Below are positions 1-7,825 of a DNA stretch of 43,306 bases, piece by piece; the stretch's first letter is position 1, and every line of letters starts with the position of its first letter. The notes beneath the pieces were generated by a model, which saw only the letters and a list, made by a program, of their open reading frames with translations, had not been told where the DNA came from and made no database searches. A program made the position numbers and the translations under genes. Source of the DNA: Desulfobacterales bacterium (GTDB lineage: Bacteria > Desulfobacterota > Desulfobacteria > Desulfobacterales > SKZT01); assembly GCA_018399715.1 (NCBI GenBank), contig JAGYNR010000007.1:1-43306 (forward strand). Reading direction: 5' to 3'.

Positions 1-437
1 TGGTAATTTAACGTCTTTAATGCTTCCACTGTTTTTCGTTTGCCGTCATTTTGACGCATTCGATAGCCGATGACAGATCCGTTGGAAGCAACTTCCAGTG
101 TATTGCAAAATAAAGTGGGATATCCTAACTTTTTCATCAAAGGACCGGCAAACTGAACAAACGTATCGGAAACCACAATTACCTGAGTGCGCTCCCGAAG
201 CCAGTCCAGAAATTCCAGGGCCCCATCAATAGGTTCCATCTGTTCTATGACCGCCTGAATATCGGAAAGTTTCAACCCGTTGGCTTTCAGGATTTCTAGT
301 CGTTTTTTCATCAGCACATCATAATCGGAAATATCTCTTGTCGTCAGCTTCAGTTCATCTATTCCGGTTTTTAATGCCACATTTATCCATATCTCAGGTA
401 CAAAAACGCCTTCGAGATCCGAACAGACAATTCGCAT
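1..437 (-). CDS. thrH: ThrH, phosphoserine phosphatase / homoserine phosphotransferase (3' end cut by window edge)
   Basis: HAD-superfamily enzyme of the ThrH type, which can dephosphorylate phosphoserine and transfer phosphate to homoserine, standing in for ThrB in threonine synthesis. The first 145 codons are visible. The N-terminus reads MRIVCSDLEGVFVPEIW, with the DxE nucleophile motif of ThrH in place of the usual DxD. Further on come TTRDISDYDVLMKKR, the segment GAxEFLDWLRER, and VVSDTF, which carries the Ser of HAD motif II. Pseudomonas ThrH is about 205 residues, so roughly 60 C-terminal residues, including the GDSYND-like motif III, lie outside the window. The ATG follows the hom stop by 11 bp, and both genes read on the minus strand behind the aminotransferase gene, consistent with a homoserine/threonine operon. 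The family call is strong. The dual activity is known for the family and not shown here. Confidence 0.93.
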   Translation of the reverse strand, partial: MRIVCSDLEGVFVPEIWINVALKTGIDELKLTTRDISDYDVLMKKRLEILKANGLKLSDIQAVIEQMEPIDGALEFLDWLRERTQVIVVSDTFVQFAGPLMKKLGYPTLFCNTLEVASNGSVIGYRMRQNDGKRKTVEALKTLNY

Positions 438-448
438 AATTAACCCCG

Positions 449-1765
449 CTAGTCCTTCCTGGCTTCATCTTCAATTCGAATCAGTGCTGGTTGGTTGTCG
501 ATTACATCCAGTCGGGTAATTTCAGAAAGCGCCTCTTGTATGGCCGCCTCATTTGCCATGTGGGTTAACATCACAATCGGCACCGTGCCTTCCAGTTTTC
601 TGCCCTTTTGTTGTACTGATTTGATACTGATGTTATGATTTCCTAAGATACCTGAAATTTTAGATAAGACGCCCGGTCGGTCCGATGCCGCAAAACGAAT
701 GTAATAATGGCTTGATATTTCTTTCATAGGTACAACCGGAATTTCACGCACATAATCCGTTTGAAACGACAACAAAGGTACCCTTCTTTTGATACCATTT
801 AAAAGGTTTCGGGCAATATCGACAATATCACTGATAACGGCACTGGCCGTTGGTATCATACCGGCGCCATGTCCCGATAATAAAATATCTCCAACTGCAT
901 CTCCGGTAACAGTGACGGCATTCAGTGATCCCTTCACACTGGAAAGGATATTTTGTATCGGAATCATCGTAGGATGAACCCGGGTTTCAACAGCATCTTC
1001 CTTTTTTTTGCTGATGGCAAGCAGTTTGATGCGATACCCGAATTGGTCTGCGAACCGGATATCCGCAGGGGTTATTTTCGAAATTCCCTCGATATAGATA
1101 TCCTGAAAATTAATTGTCATGCCATATGCCAGAGAATTTAAAATTGCCAGCTTATGAGCGGTATCAAATCCTTCGATATCCATGGTAGGATCCGCCTCGG
1201 CAAATCCGTTGGCCTGAGCTTGAGCAAGGGCGGCTTCAAAAGAAATATTTTCCTCGGTAATCTTGGAAAGGATATAATTGCAGGTACCATTTAGGATCCC
1301 GGAAATTCTGTTGATTCGGTTTGCGACCAATGATTCCCGAATGAGCTTGATTATCGGCATACACCCACCCACACTGGGTTCGAAAGCCAGATCAATTCCG
1401 CTATCATTGGCAGCCTTAAAAAGGGAGCGTCCCTGATTCGCCAAAAGGGCCTTATTGGCCGAAACTACATGCTTACCGTTTTTTATAGCCCTGAGAATCA
1501 GTTCTTTGGCAACAGACTGGCCGCCAATCAGTTCCAACACAATATCAATAGCAGGATCATTCACCACTTCAGTAGCATTACGTGTAAAGATATCGTCTGT
1601 CAGGTCCAGCGCTTTGGCCCGACTAACATCTATATCGGCCGCCTTTTTCAAGACCAGCGGTACTCCAACCCGGGAAAAAAGCAGGTCCTCGTTTTTTCTC
1701 AGCAATTTGACAACACCAGACCCCACCGTTCCAAGTCCTAACAGGCCGATACGGATCTCTTTCAT
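449..1765 (-). CDS. hom: Homoserine dehydrogenase
   Basis: Cytoplasmic NAD(P)-dependent reduction of aspartate semialdehyde to homoserine, the branch point to threonine and methionine. The 438-residue protein opens with a Rossmann glycine motif (GLLGLGTVGSG, about residues 7-17). It continues with the family signature around SANKALL and EPSVGGCMPI, the substrate-domain segment GILNGTCNYIL, and the EADPTMDIEGFD motif. It ends with a regulatory ACT domain (about 355-430, starting YYIRFAASDRPGVLSKI), which is the usual threonine feedback site. Its length is typical of monofunctional Hom with ACT. A strong ribosome binding site (GAGGAG) lies about 7 bases before the ATG. It sits between an aminotransferase gene upstream and thrH 11 bp downstream, so carbon can flow from aspartate semialdehyde through homoserine to phosphohomoserine. 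Confidence 0.96.
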   Translation of the reverse strand: MKEIRIGLLGLGTVGSGVVKLLRKNEDLLFSRVGVPLVLKKAADIDVSRAKALDLTDDIFTRNATEVVNDPAIDIVLELIGGQSVAKELILRAIKNGKHVVSANKALLANQGRSLFKAANDSGIDLAFEPSVGGCMPIIKLIRESLVANRINRISGILNGTCNYILSKITEENISFEAALAQAQANGFAEADPTMDIEGFDTAHKLAILNSLAYGMTINFQDIYIEGISKITPADIRFADQFGYRIKLLAISKKKEDAVETRVHPTMIPIQNILSSVKGSLNAVTVTGDAVGDILLSGHGAGMIPTASAVISDIVDIARNLLNGIKRRVPLLSFQTDYVREIPVVPMKEISSHYYIRFAASDRPGVLSKISGILGNHNISIKSVQQKGRKLEGTVPIVMLTHMANEAAIQEALSEITRLDVIDNQPALIRIEDEARKD

Positions 1766-1874
1766 GTCACTCTCCTCGACGTCATTTTATTGTTCATTCG
1801 CAGCTTCAATACAGCAGAAGACTTTTAAAAGAAAGAAGCACGGAAAACAAACTGAAAACTTTTTTCTGTCTTTG

Positions 1875-3044
1875 TTATTGCATGATCTTTCGGATTCCCC
1901 GCACAGCTTGGTTGATTCTCTGGTTGTTTTCGATAAGAGCGAATCGAACATAGTCGTCTCCATATTCTCCAAATCCCAGACCGGGAGATACAGCCACCTG
2001 GGCCTCACGGATAAGAAATTTTGAGAATTCAACAGAGCCCATATGCCGGAAAGATTCGGGAATTTTGCCCCACACGAACATGGTTGCTTTGGGAGTAGGA
2101 ATACTCCAGCCGATTCGTTTAAGGCCGGTAATCAAGGTATCCCGCCTGCTTTGGTAGATTCTGCAAATTTCTTCGACACAATCCTGAGGTCCATTTAATG
2201 CGATGATCGAGGCAATCTGGATCGGCTGAAAAATTCCGTAATCCAGATAACTTTTAATGCGGCTTAAAGCAAAAATAGTTTCCTTGTTTCCCACACAAAA
2301 TCCTACCCGCCATCCGGGCATGCTGTAACTTTTTGACAACGAAAAAAACTCTACACCCACCTCTTTGGCGCCATCGGCCTGCAAAAAACTGGGGGCGGTA
2401 TATCCATCGAAGGTAAGGTCTGCGTAGGCAAAATCGTGAATAACTAAAATGTCATGCTCTCTGGCAAAGTCAACAATTTTTTGAAAAAAGTCAGCGTCTG
2501 TCACTTCTGTTGTTGGATTGTGAGGATAGGATATGATTAATATTTTGGGACGAGGCCATGTCTGCCGCGTAGCAGAAATCAGATTTTCAAAAAAATCATG
2601 CTCGGGCCCCATGGGGATCCCCCTAACATCACCCCCGGAAATAATGGCTGAATAAGGATGAATGGGATACGTCGGATTGGGCGTCAACACCACATCACCC
2701 GGCCTGATAGAAACAAGTACCAGATGGCTCATACCTTCTTTTACCCCGATCGTTACAATCGCTTCGGTTTCCGGATCAATATCAACATCGTACCGTCGTT
2801 TATACCAGTCGGAAATGGCCATCCTCAATTTAGTGATGCCTCTGGATGCAGAGTATCGATGATTATGGGGTTTTTCTGAGGCTTCTACCAGTTTTTCAAC
2901 AATATGGTCAGGAGTAGCCAGATCCGGGTTTCCCATTCCCAGATCAATGATGTCCTGACCAGACCGTCTGGCCTCCATCTTTATGTCATTAACTGTTGCA
3001 AATACATAAGGCGGAAGTCGATCCAGCCTTGAAAATTTTTGCAT
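1875..3044 (-). CDS. Class I/II PLP-dependent aminotransferase (AlaC / aspartate aminotransferase-like)
   Basis: A 389-residue fold-type I aminotransferase. The N-terminus has [13 protein letters not shown] and the signature [16 protein letters not shown]. Later motifs include [10 protein letters not shown] and a PLP-binding lysine in [15 protein letters not shown] (about residue 236). The sequence resembles the AlaC/YfdZ group and LL-diaminopimelate aminotransferases, so the amino donor and acceptor (alanine, glutamate, aspartate or diaminopimelate) cannot be settled by eye. It is first in a minus-strand run with hom and thrH (about 110 bp to hom), which favours a role near aspartate-family amino acids. 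A ribosome binding site (AGAGG) is 7 bases before the ATG. Confidence in fold and cofactor is very high, in substrate low. Confidence 0.9.
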   Translation of the reverse strand: MQKFSRLDRLPPYVFATVNDIKMEARRSGQDIIDLGMGNPDLATPDHIVEKLVEASEKPHNHRYSASRGITKLRMAISDWYKRRYDVDIDPETEAIVTIGVKEGMSHLVLVSIRPGDVVLTPNPTYPIHPYSAIISGGDVRGIPMGPEHDFFENLISATRQTWPRPKILIISYPHNPTTEVTDADFFQKIVDFAREHDILVIHDFAYADLTFDGYTAPSFLQADGAKEVGVEFFSLSKSYSMPGWRVGFCVGNKETIFALSRIKSYLDYGIFQPIQIASIIALNGPQDCVEEICRIYQSRRDTLITGLKRIGWSIPTPKATMFVWGKIPESFRHMGSVEFSKFLIREAQVAVSPGLGFGEYGDDYVRFALIENNQRINQAVRGIRKIMQ

Positions 3045-3151
3045 ATCAACCTCTTAATCTAAAAAATTTTGTTAACAATAATATCAAAGATATTTTATTA
3101 TTAAGCTGTTATTCAATACAATAGGAAAAAACAGATGTCAAAAAAATTGTT

Positions 3152-3180
3152 TTGACTTTTTCTGGCAATCGTTCTAATTT
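3152..3180 (+). promoter_or_regulatory. Probable sigma-70 promoter for purM
   Basis: TTGACT at 3152-3157 and TAATTT at 3175-3180 are separated by 17 bases. They lie 53 bases before the purM ATG in the AT-rich intergenic region between the divergent aminotransferase and purM genes. Spacing is ideal and both hexamers are close to consensus. This is sequence resemblance only. Confidence 0.5.
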
Positions 3181-3232
3181 TTGAAATAGATACTAGGGAA
3201 GTGTCTATAAAATATCGAGGAGATATAAAAAC

Positions 3233-4276
3233 ATGAACAAATCACTTACTTATGCGGATGCCGGGGTGAATATCGACAATGCAAATGATTTTATACGAGA
3301 TATTAAAGAAATTGTCAAAAAAACACCCCGCACTGGCGTAATGGGTGAAATAGGTGGATTCGGGGGGTTGTTTTCCTTTAATTCCGGTATGTATGAAAAA
3401 CCGGTACTGGTGAGTTCTACCGATGGCGTCGGCACCAAGTTGAAGATTGCCTTTATGGCAAATGTTCATGATACCGTAGGTATTGACCTAGTAGCGATGT
3501 GCGTCAATGACATAGCAATGCAGGGTGCAAAACCATTATTTTTTCTTGATTACCTGTCTATGGGAAACCTCGATACAGATACCGCTGTTAAAATTATAAA
3601 TGGTATTGCCGATGGCTGCTGTCAGGCCAACTGTGCGTTGATCGGCGGTGAAACTGCCGAAATGCCGGATATGTATGCATCGGGAGAATATGATCTTGCT
3701 GGTTTTTCGGTTGGAATCGTTGAAAACAGCAAAATTATTGATGGTTCCGAAATCGGAGTCGGGCATATCCTGATCGGTGTTGCTTCCAGCGGCCTGCATA
3801 GTAACGGCTATTCACTTGTCCGTAAAATATGTTTTGATATCTTAAAAATGGATTTGAGTACCTATGTACCGGAACTAGGACGGACACTCGGTGAGGAATT
3901 ACTTATGCCTACCCGGATTTATACGGAAACGATTCGCAAATTGATCAGAGACATCCCTGTTTACGGACTTGCACACATTACCGGTGGTGGCATTATCGAC
4001 AATCTGGTAAGGATAATCCCGGCTGCCTGTTCGGTTGTTATCCGGTCTAAAAGCTGGGAAATTCCGCCTATATTCTCTTTTCTACAGAAGGCCGGAAATA
4101 TATCGGAACCGGAGATGCTCCGCACATTCAATAACGGTATCGGCATGATTGCTGTTGTTCCTGAAAAAGCTGTCAATGATGTTCTTGAAAGGCTAAATGC
4201 GATGAACGAGCAAGCTTTTGTCGTCGGAGAAATTGTGGAAAAAAAAGAAACTTCACCCCGTATTCAATGGGTATAA
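3233..4276 (+). CDS. purM: Phosphoribosylformylglycinamidine cyclo-ligase (AIR synthetase)
   Basis: Catalyses ATP-dependent ring closure of FGAM to aminoimidazole ribotide, step five of purine synthesis, in the cytoplasm. The 347-residue protein shows the whole family pattern: LTYADAGVNID at the N-terminus, GGFGGLF, the VSSTDGVGTKLK motif, the metal/ATP segment GIDLVAMCVNDI, GGETAEMP (about residues 138-145) and the C-terminal GLAHITGGG. Length matches E. coli PurM (345). The ATG follows AGGAG by 10 bases. No other purine gene is adjacent. The next genes downstream concern envelope polysaccharide and tRNA modification, so the cluster is not a purine operon. Confidence 0.97.
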   Translation: MNKSLTYADAGVNIDNANDFIRDIKEIVKKTPRTGVMGEIGGFGGLFSFNSGMYEKPVLVSSTDGVGTKLKIAFMANVHDTVGIDLVAMCVNDIAMQGAKPLFFLDYLSMGNLDTDTAVKIINGIADGCCQANCALIGGETAEMPDMYASGEYDLAGFSVGIVENSKIIDGSEIGVGHILIGVASSGLHSNGYSLVRKICFDILKMDLSTYVPELGRTLGEELLMPTRIYTETIRKLIRDIPVYGLAHITGGGIIDNLVRIIPAACSVVIRSKSWEIPPIFSFLQKAGNISEPEMLRTFNNGIGMIAVVPEKAVNDVLERLNAMNEQAFVVGEIVEKKETSPRIQWV

Positions 4277-4279
4277 GCT

Positions 4280-4438
4280 ATGCGTAAAATTGATGACAAG
4301 CAATCATCTGATCGCAAGTTGAAAAAGGAAGATCATCATCAACCAAAATCGTCTGCCCATAGATCTGAAAGTCCTTTGCACCGAATTCTGGTGTGGCTTG
4401 CAAAAGGAAATAAAAAACATCCCGTTTGTAAAACATAA
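4280..4438 (+). CDS. Small ORF, 52 residues, unknown
   Basis: An ATG starts 3 bases after the purM stop and reads 52 codons to TAA at 4436-4438. The product is highly charged and hydrophilic (MRKIDDKQSSDRKLKKEDHH at the start). It has a short amphipathic stretch near the C-terminus (LHRILVWLAKGNKK) and one cysteine three residues from the end. I do not recognise the family. Tight placement after purM and uninterrupted reading favour a real gene, but the ribosome binding site is weak and the length is small enough to occur by chance. Confidence 0.4.
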   Translation: MRKIDDKQSSDRKLKKEDHHQPKSSAHRSESPLHRILVWLAKGNKKHPVCKT

Positions 4439-4477
4439 GTTATACAAAAACGGCATCACCCGTAGGGTGTGTTTAAA

Positions 4478-6358
4478 ATGATTTTTTTGACAGCATTTTT
4501 GTCTTTTTTTTTATGTCTTATGCTGACCCCCGTTATTCGAAGAATCGCCTATAAACGGGAATGGATCGCTAAACCTATTAAAGAACGTTGGCACAAAAAG
4601 CCTACCGCTTTAACCGGTGGTATTGCAATTTATATTGCTTTTGCAATTCCCTTGTTTTACTTTGCTGACTTTCGTTCCATTTCGTCTCATTTTGTTCCGG
4701 GTTTTTACCAGTTTCCTCCTTCCTCACTGAATGCCGTCATGTTTGTTGGAATGACCCTGATTTTTATTCTGGGATTATTGGATGATTTTCTCCATATTAA
4801 TCCTCATACCAAATTGGTAGGTCAGTTTTTGGTCGCATCGTTGGTCGCTTTTTTCGGTTTTCGACTGGAATGGTTTGTGTCGATGACTCTTGACACTATT
4901 ATCACAATCATTTGGATTGTCGGAATCACCAATGCTTTCAACCTTATTGACAATATGGACGGGCTTTGTGTGGGAGTCGGCTTTATTGCCGCCTGCTATC
5001 TGGCATTTTTGTTTATGCCTGAATTTCCTCAGATGGCTGTCATTGCACTGATGTTGGCGGGAGCTTTGGGAGGTTTTCTTGTTTATAATTTCAATCCGGC
5101 CTCCATTTTTATGGGAGATTGTGGCAGTCTATTAATCGGATATAATCTTTCTATGCTCTGTCTTTTTTATTCCGGTTATGGCGCCACATACACGCTTTCC
5201 TCCTATGCCGTACCGGTTATGATCCTTATGGTACCGATTCTGGATACAACAATGGTTACACTGATCAGACTGTTAAGCGGAAGAAAAGCATCTGTCGGGG
5301 GAAAAGATCATACCTCCCATCGACTGGTATTGATGGGACTCACCGAAAAAGGTGCCGTCCTCTTTCTATATGGCGTCGGTGTCATATCTGGTTTTTCAGC
5401 ACTGTTTGTCAGCAAAAATGATCCGTTGACATCACCTACAGTGATCATTCCGGTGATGATCTCAATAATTTTGATGGGGATTTATTTATCACAAATCAGA
5501 GTTTATCCTGAGAAGGAGTTCTCTCTTCTCAGGGGGAAATCCTATACGCCCATTCTTATCGAAATTACATTTAAACGCCAGATTCTTTTGGTTCTACTTG
5601 ATTTTGGACTCATCGCCTTTGCATACTATTTGTCGTATCGTCTCCGCTTTGATACGAAAACATTCCCCATTTATTTCAAAGTGTTTTTACATACGTTGCC
5701 CGCAGTGATCGCCTGCAAGATAATCGCATTTTTTGCTATTGGTATTTATCGCGGAATCTGGCGATATTTGAGTACAAATGACGTATTTGTATATTTAAAG
5801 GCATCCCTTTTAGGAACAATTCTCTCCTTTACGGCAATCGCTTTCATTTACAAGTTCGAAGATATTCCGAAGTGCATTTTTATCATTGATTTTCTTCTGA
5901 TCACCGGATTACTGCTGGGTACCCGGGGATCATTTCGTATTTATCTGGATGCCACTAAACGCAGGACACTTTCCGGAAAGACAGTGCTTATTTACGGTGC
6001 TGGTCAGGGAGGAGAGATTCTGCTCAGAGAAATCTTAAACAACAAGCGTCTAGAAATCAAACCGGTGGGGTTTATTGATGATGATTTTCTCAAAACCGGT
6101 AAAAAACTTCTAGGATACCCAGTTTTAGGATCTTTCAGGGAACTGGAAGAAATTTGTAAGAAATTTTCGGTACAGGGACTTTTGAAATCCTTCAATCATC
6201 AGGATTCAGACAAGCATGAACAAATTGAAAAATTCTGCAAAGACCACCACCTGTTTCTCAAACAGTTTGCCATTCAACTATCCGATGTCGACATAGACCC
6301 AAAAAACACAACTATTGAAACCCACAAAAACCTGTCAAAAGATTCAAACATTTTATGA
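4478..6358 (+). CDS. WecA/MraY-family phosphoglycosyl transferase fused to a FlaA1/CapD-type N-terminal module
   Basis: An integral membrane protein of 626 residues. The first ~340 residues are a polytopic polyprenyl-phosphate HexNAc-1-phosphate transferase: KPTALTGGIAIY, LDD, NAFNLIDNMDGL, FMGDCGSL and DHTSHRL are the conserved cytosolic loops. Residues ~360-480 add four more predicted membrane segments. Residues ~500-600 form a Rossmann-like domain with GAGQGGE, as in FlaA1/PglF/CapD, but the sugar dehydratase domain that normally follows is absent. It probably starts a lipid-linked O-antigen or exopolysaccharide unit. The GTG at 4469 also opens this frame, but it lies inside a small hairpin (CACCC-GTA-GGGTG, 4457-4469). 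The ATG at 4478 sits 10 bases after AGGG and is preferred. The stop overlaps tsaD by 4 bp. Confidence 0.88.
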   Translation: MIFLTAFLSFFLCLMLTPVIRRIAYKREWIAKPIKERWHKKPTALTGGIAIYIAFAIPLFYFADFRSISSHFVPGFYQFPPSSLNAVMFVGMTLIFILGLLDDFLHINPHTKLVGQFLVASLVAFFGFRLEWFVSMTLDTIITIIWIVGITNAFNLIDNMDGLCVGVGFIAACYLAFLFMPEFPQMAVIALMLAGALGGFLVYNFNPASIFMGDCGSLLIGYNLSMLCLFYSGYGATYTLSSYAVPVMILMVPILDTTMVTLIRLLSGRKASVGGKDHTSHRLVLMGLTEKGAVLFLYGVGVISGFSALFVSKNDPLTSPTVIIPVMISIILMGIYLSQIRVYPEKEFSLLRGKSYTPILIEITFKRQILLVLLDFGLIAFAYYLSYRLRFDTKTFPIYFKVFLHTLPAVIACKIIAFFAIGIYRGIWRYLSTNDVFVYLKASLLGTILSFTAIAFIYKFEDIPKCIFIIDFLLITGLLLGTRGSFRIYLDATKRRTLSGKTVLIYGAGQGGEILLREILNNKRLEIKPVGFIDDDFLKTGKKLLGYPVLGSFRELEEICKKFSVQGLLKSFNHQDSDKHEQIEKFCKDHHLFLKQFAIQLSDVDIDPKNTTIETHKNLSKDSNIL

Positions 6359-7350
6359 TTGTTTTAGGTATCGAAACCTCATGTGACGAAACGGCCGCAG
6401 CTATTGTTGAAGACGGACAAATAATATTATCCTCCGTTGTATCCTCACAGGTTTCAGTCCATAAGCCTTTTGGGGGAGTAGTTCCAGAGCTTGCCTCAAG
6501 AAAACATCTGGAAGCTATCGTTCCGGTAGTGGAAAACGCTCTTGCAGACGCGTGTTTACAAAAAAGACATGTTGATGGAATAGCTGCTACTCAGGGGCCG
6601 GGATTGGTTGGCGCATTGCTGGTAGGATTTTCATTTGCCAAATCAATGGCGTATGGACTAAATGTTCCGCTTGTGGGAATAAACCATCTTGAGGCCCACA
6701 TTAACTCTGTCTTTCTGGAGTCTGAACATCCTTCTTTCCCTTTTATATCCTTGTTGGTGTCGGGAGGACATACCGCCGTTTATTATGTTCAATCGCATAC
6801 GACTTATGACATGATGGGTCAGACTCGCGATGATGCTGCAGGTGAGGCATTTGACAAGGTTTCAAAGATGCTGGGTCTTGGATATCCAGGGGGTATTGTT
6901 ATTGACCGGCTTTCAAAAGAAGGTTCTGCCGAAAAAATAAAATTTCCACGTGCTTATCTTGATAAAGACAGTTATGACTTTTCATTTAGTGGCTTAAAAA
7001 CATCGGTAAACCGGTATATTCAAATGAATCCGGAAACCTACAAGAACCACATTCCGGATATCGCCGCCGGTTTTCAGGAGGCGGTAGTGGAGGTACTTTG
7101 TTTTAAGGCCATACATGCAGCAGCTGCAAAAGGATGTCAGGCAATCGCAGTCGTAGGAGGTGCAGCCGCTAACAGCCGTTTGAATATGAAAATTCGTCAG
7201 GACGCTCAGAAAAAAGGTATTGATGTTTATATCCCGTCTCTTTCTCTTTGCGGTGATAATGCGGCCATGGTAGCAGCCGCAGGATTTCATCATTTGAAAA
7301 GGGGAGAAACTTGTCCGAGAGAGGCAGATGTATATTCTAGGGCAACGTGA
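6355..7350 (+). CDS. tsaD: tRNA N6-adenosine threonylcarbamoyltransferase TsaD
   Basis: Transfers the threonylcarbamoyl group from TC-AMP to A37 of ANN-decoding tRNAs, working with TsaB and TsaE. The 331-residue ASKHA-fold protein has GIETSCDETAAAI at the start, PELASRKH, TQGPGLVGAL, the metal-binding HLEAH (both histidines kept), SGGHT, GEAFDKVSKMLGLGYPGG and the C-terminal GDNAAMVA containing the metal-ligand aspartate. Length is normal for bacterial TsaD. Its ATG overlaps the TGA of the transferase gene in an ATGA junction, so translation is probably coupled. The partner proteins TsaB and TsaE are not in this window. Confidence 0.97.
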   Translation: MIVLGIETSCDETAAAIVEDGQIILSSVVSSQVSVHKPFGGVVPELASRKHLEAIVPVVENALADACLQKRHVDGIAATQGPGLVGALLVGFSFAKSMAYGLNVPLVGINHLEAHINSVFLESEHPSFPFISLLVSGGHTAVYYVQSHTTYDMMGQTRDDAAGEAFDKVSKMLGLGYPGGIVIDRLSKEGSAEKIKFPRAYLDKDSYDFSFSGLKTSVNRYIQMNPETYKNHIPDIAAGFQEAVVEVLCFKAIHAAAAKGCQAIAVVGGAAANSRLNMKIRQDAQKKGIDVYIPSLSLCGDNAAMVAAAGFHHLKRGETCPREADVYSRAT

Positions 7351-7376
7351 TTTGACCAACAAAGGCAATGATTGTA

Positions 7377-7649
7377 TCAGCCTCCCCTTGCGCCAAAAAA
7401 AATAAATCTACGAAACAATTGTTTTAACTTCTTCCAAAAATTTATGAAGCAAATATCTATTTTGAATTTCCCCATGACACCGCTGTTGCTATTATCTGGC
7501 ACCATGTTCATCAATATACTTAAAAGCTCTGGATCTTCTGCGATTTGACGTAAAACCTTGAGACAATGATCACATAATTGGATGTTCATAAAAATTATAG
7601 GATCACCGCAAATTTTGCATTCAATTTCTTTACCCCGCTCCGGTGCCAT
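7377..7649 (-). CDS. Small zinc-ribbon-like protein, unknown function
   Basis: A 90-residue protein starting MAPERGKEIECKICGDPI, with a second pair in LCDHC, giving a CxxC-x11-CxxC pattern that could bind one zinc. The C-terminal third is basic and aromatic (about residues 65-90, FWKKLKQLFRRFIFF) and might lie at a membrane or bind nucleic acid. The frame stays open upstream to 7727, but the ATG at 7649 is preceded by a strong GAGGGGG ribosome binding site, so the shorter form is preferred. It converges on tsaD with 26 bp between stops. I do not recognise the family. Confidence 0.6.
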   Translation of the reverse strand: MAPERGKEIECKICGDPIIFMNIQLCDHCLKVLRQIAEDPELLSILMNMVPDNSNSGVMGKFKIDICFINFWKKLKQLFRRFIFFGARGG

Positions 7650-7825
7650 CAACCCCCTCACTGAAAAATAAACGATTTTATTGACAATATAGATTTCAAC
7701 AACTTTTGTCTGATAAATGTAAGACAAAACCTTTTGTTTTGATTTTAACGCCTATACCAATAACAGAAACGTTTCCATTGTCAAGTAGTTCTTTAATTCC
7801 TTCAGGCTATAATCCATATACGCAA

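Noticed and set aside
1455-2024. Plus-strand open frame of 189 codons opposite hom and the aminotransferase gene
   Set aside because: It is antisense to well-conserved coding sequence and spans the intergenic gap; the composition is Ser/Ile-rich as expected for a mirror of a coding frame.
7766-7784. Palindrome GAAACGTTTC beside a minus-strand TTGACA, considered as promoter with operator for the zinc-ribbon gene
   Set aside because: No acceptable -10 hexamer is found at 16-18 bases, and a 10-bp palindrome is easily met by chance.
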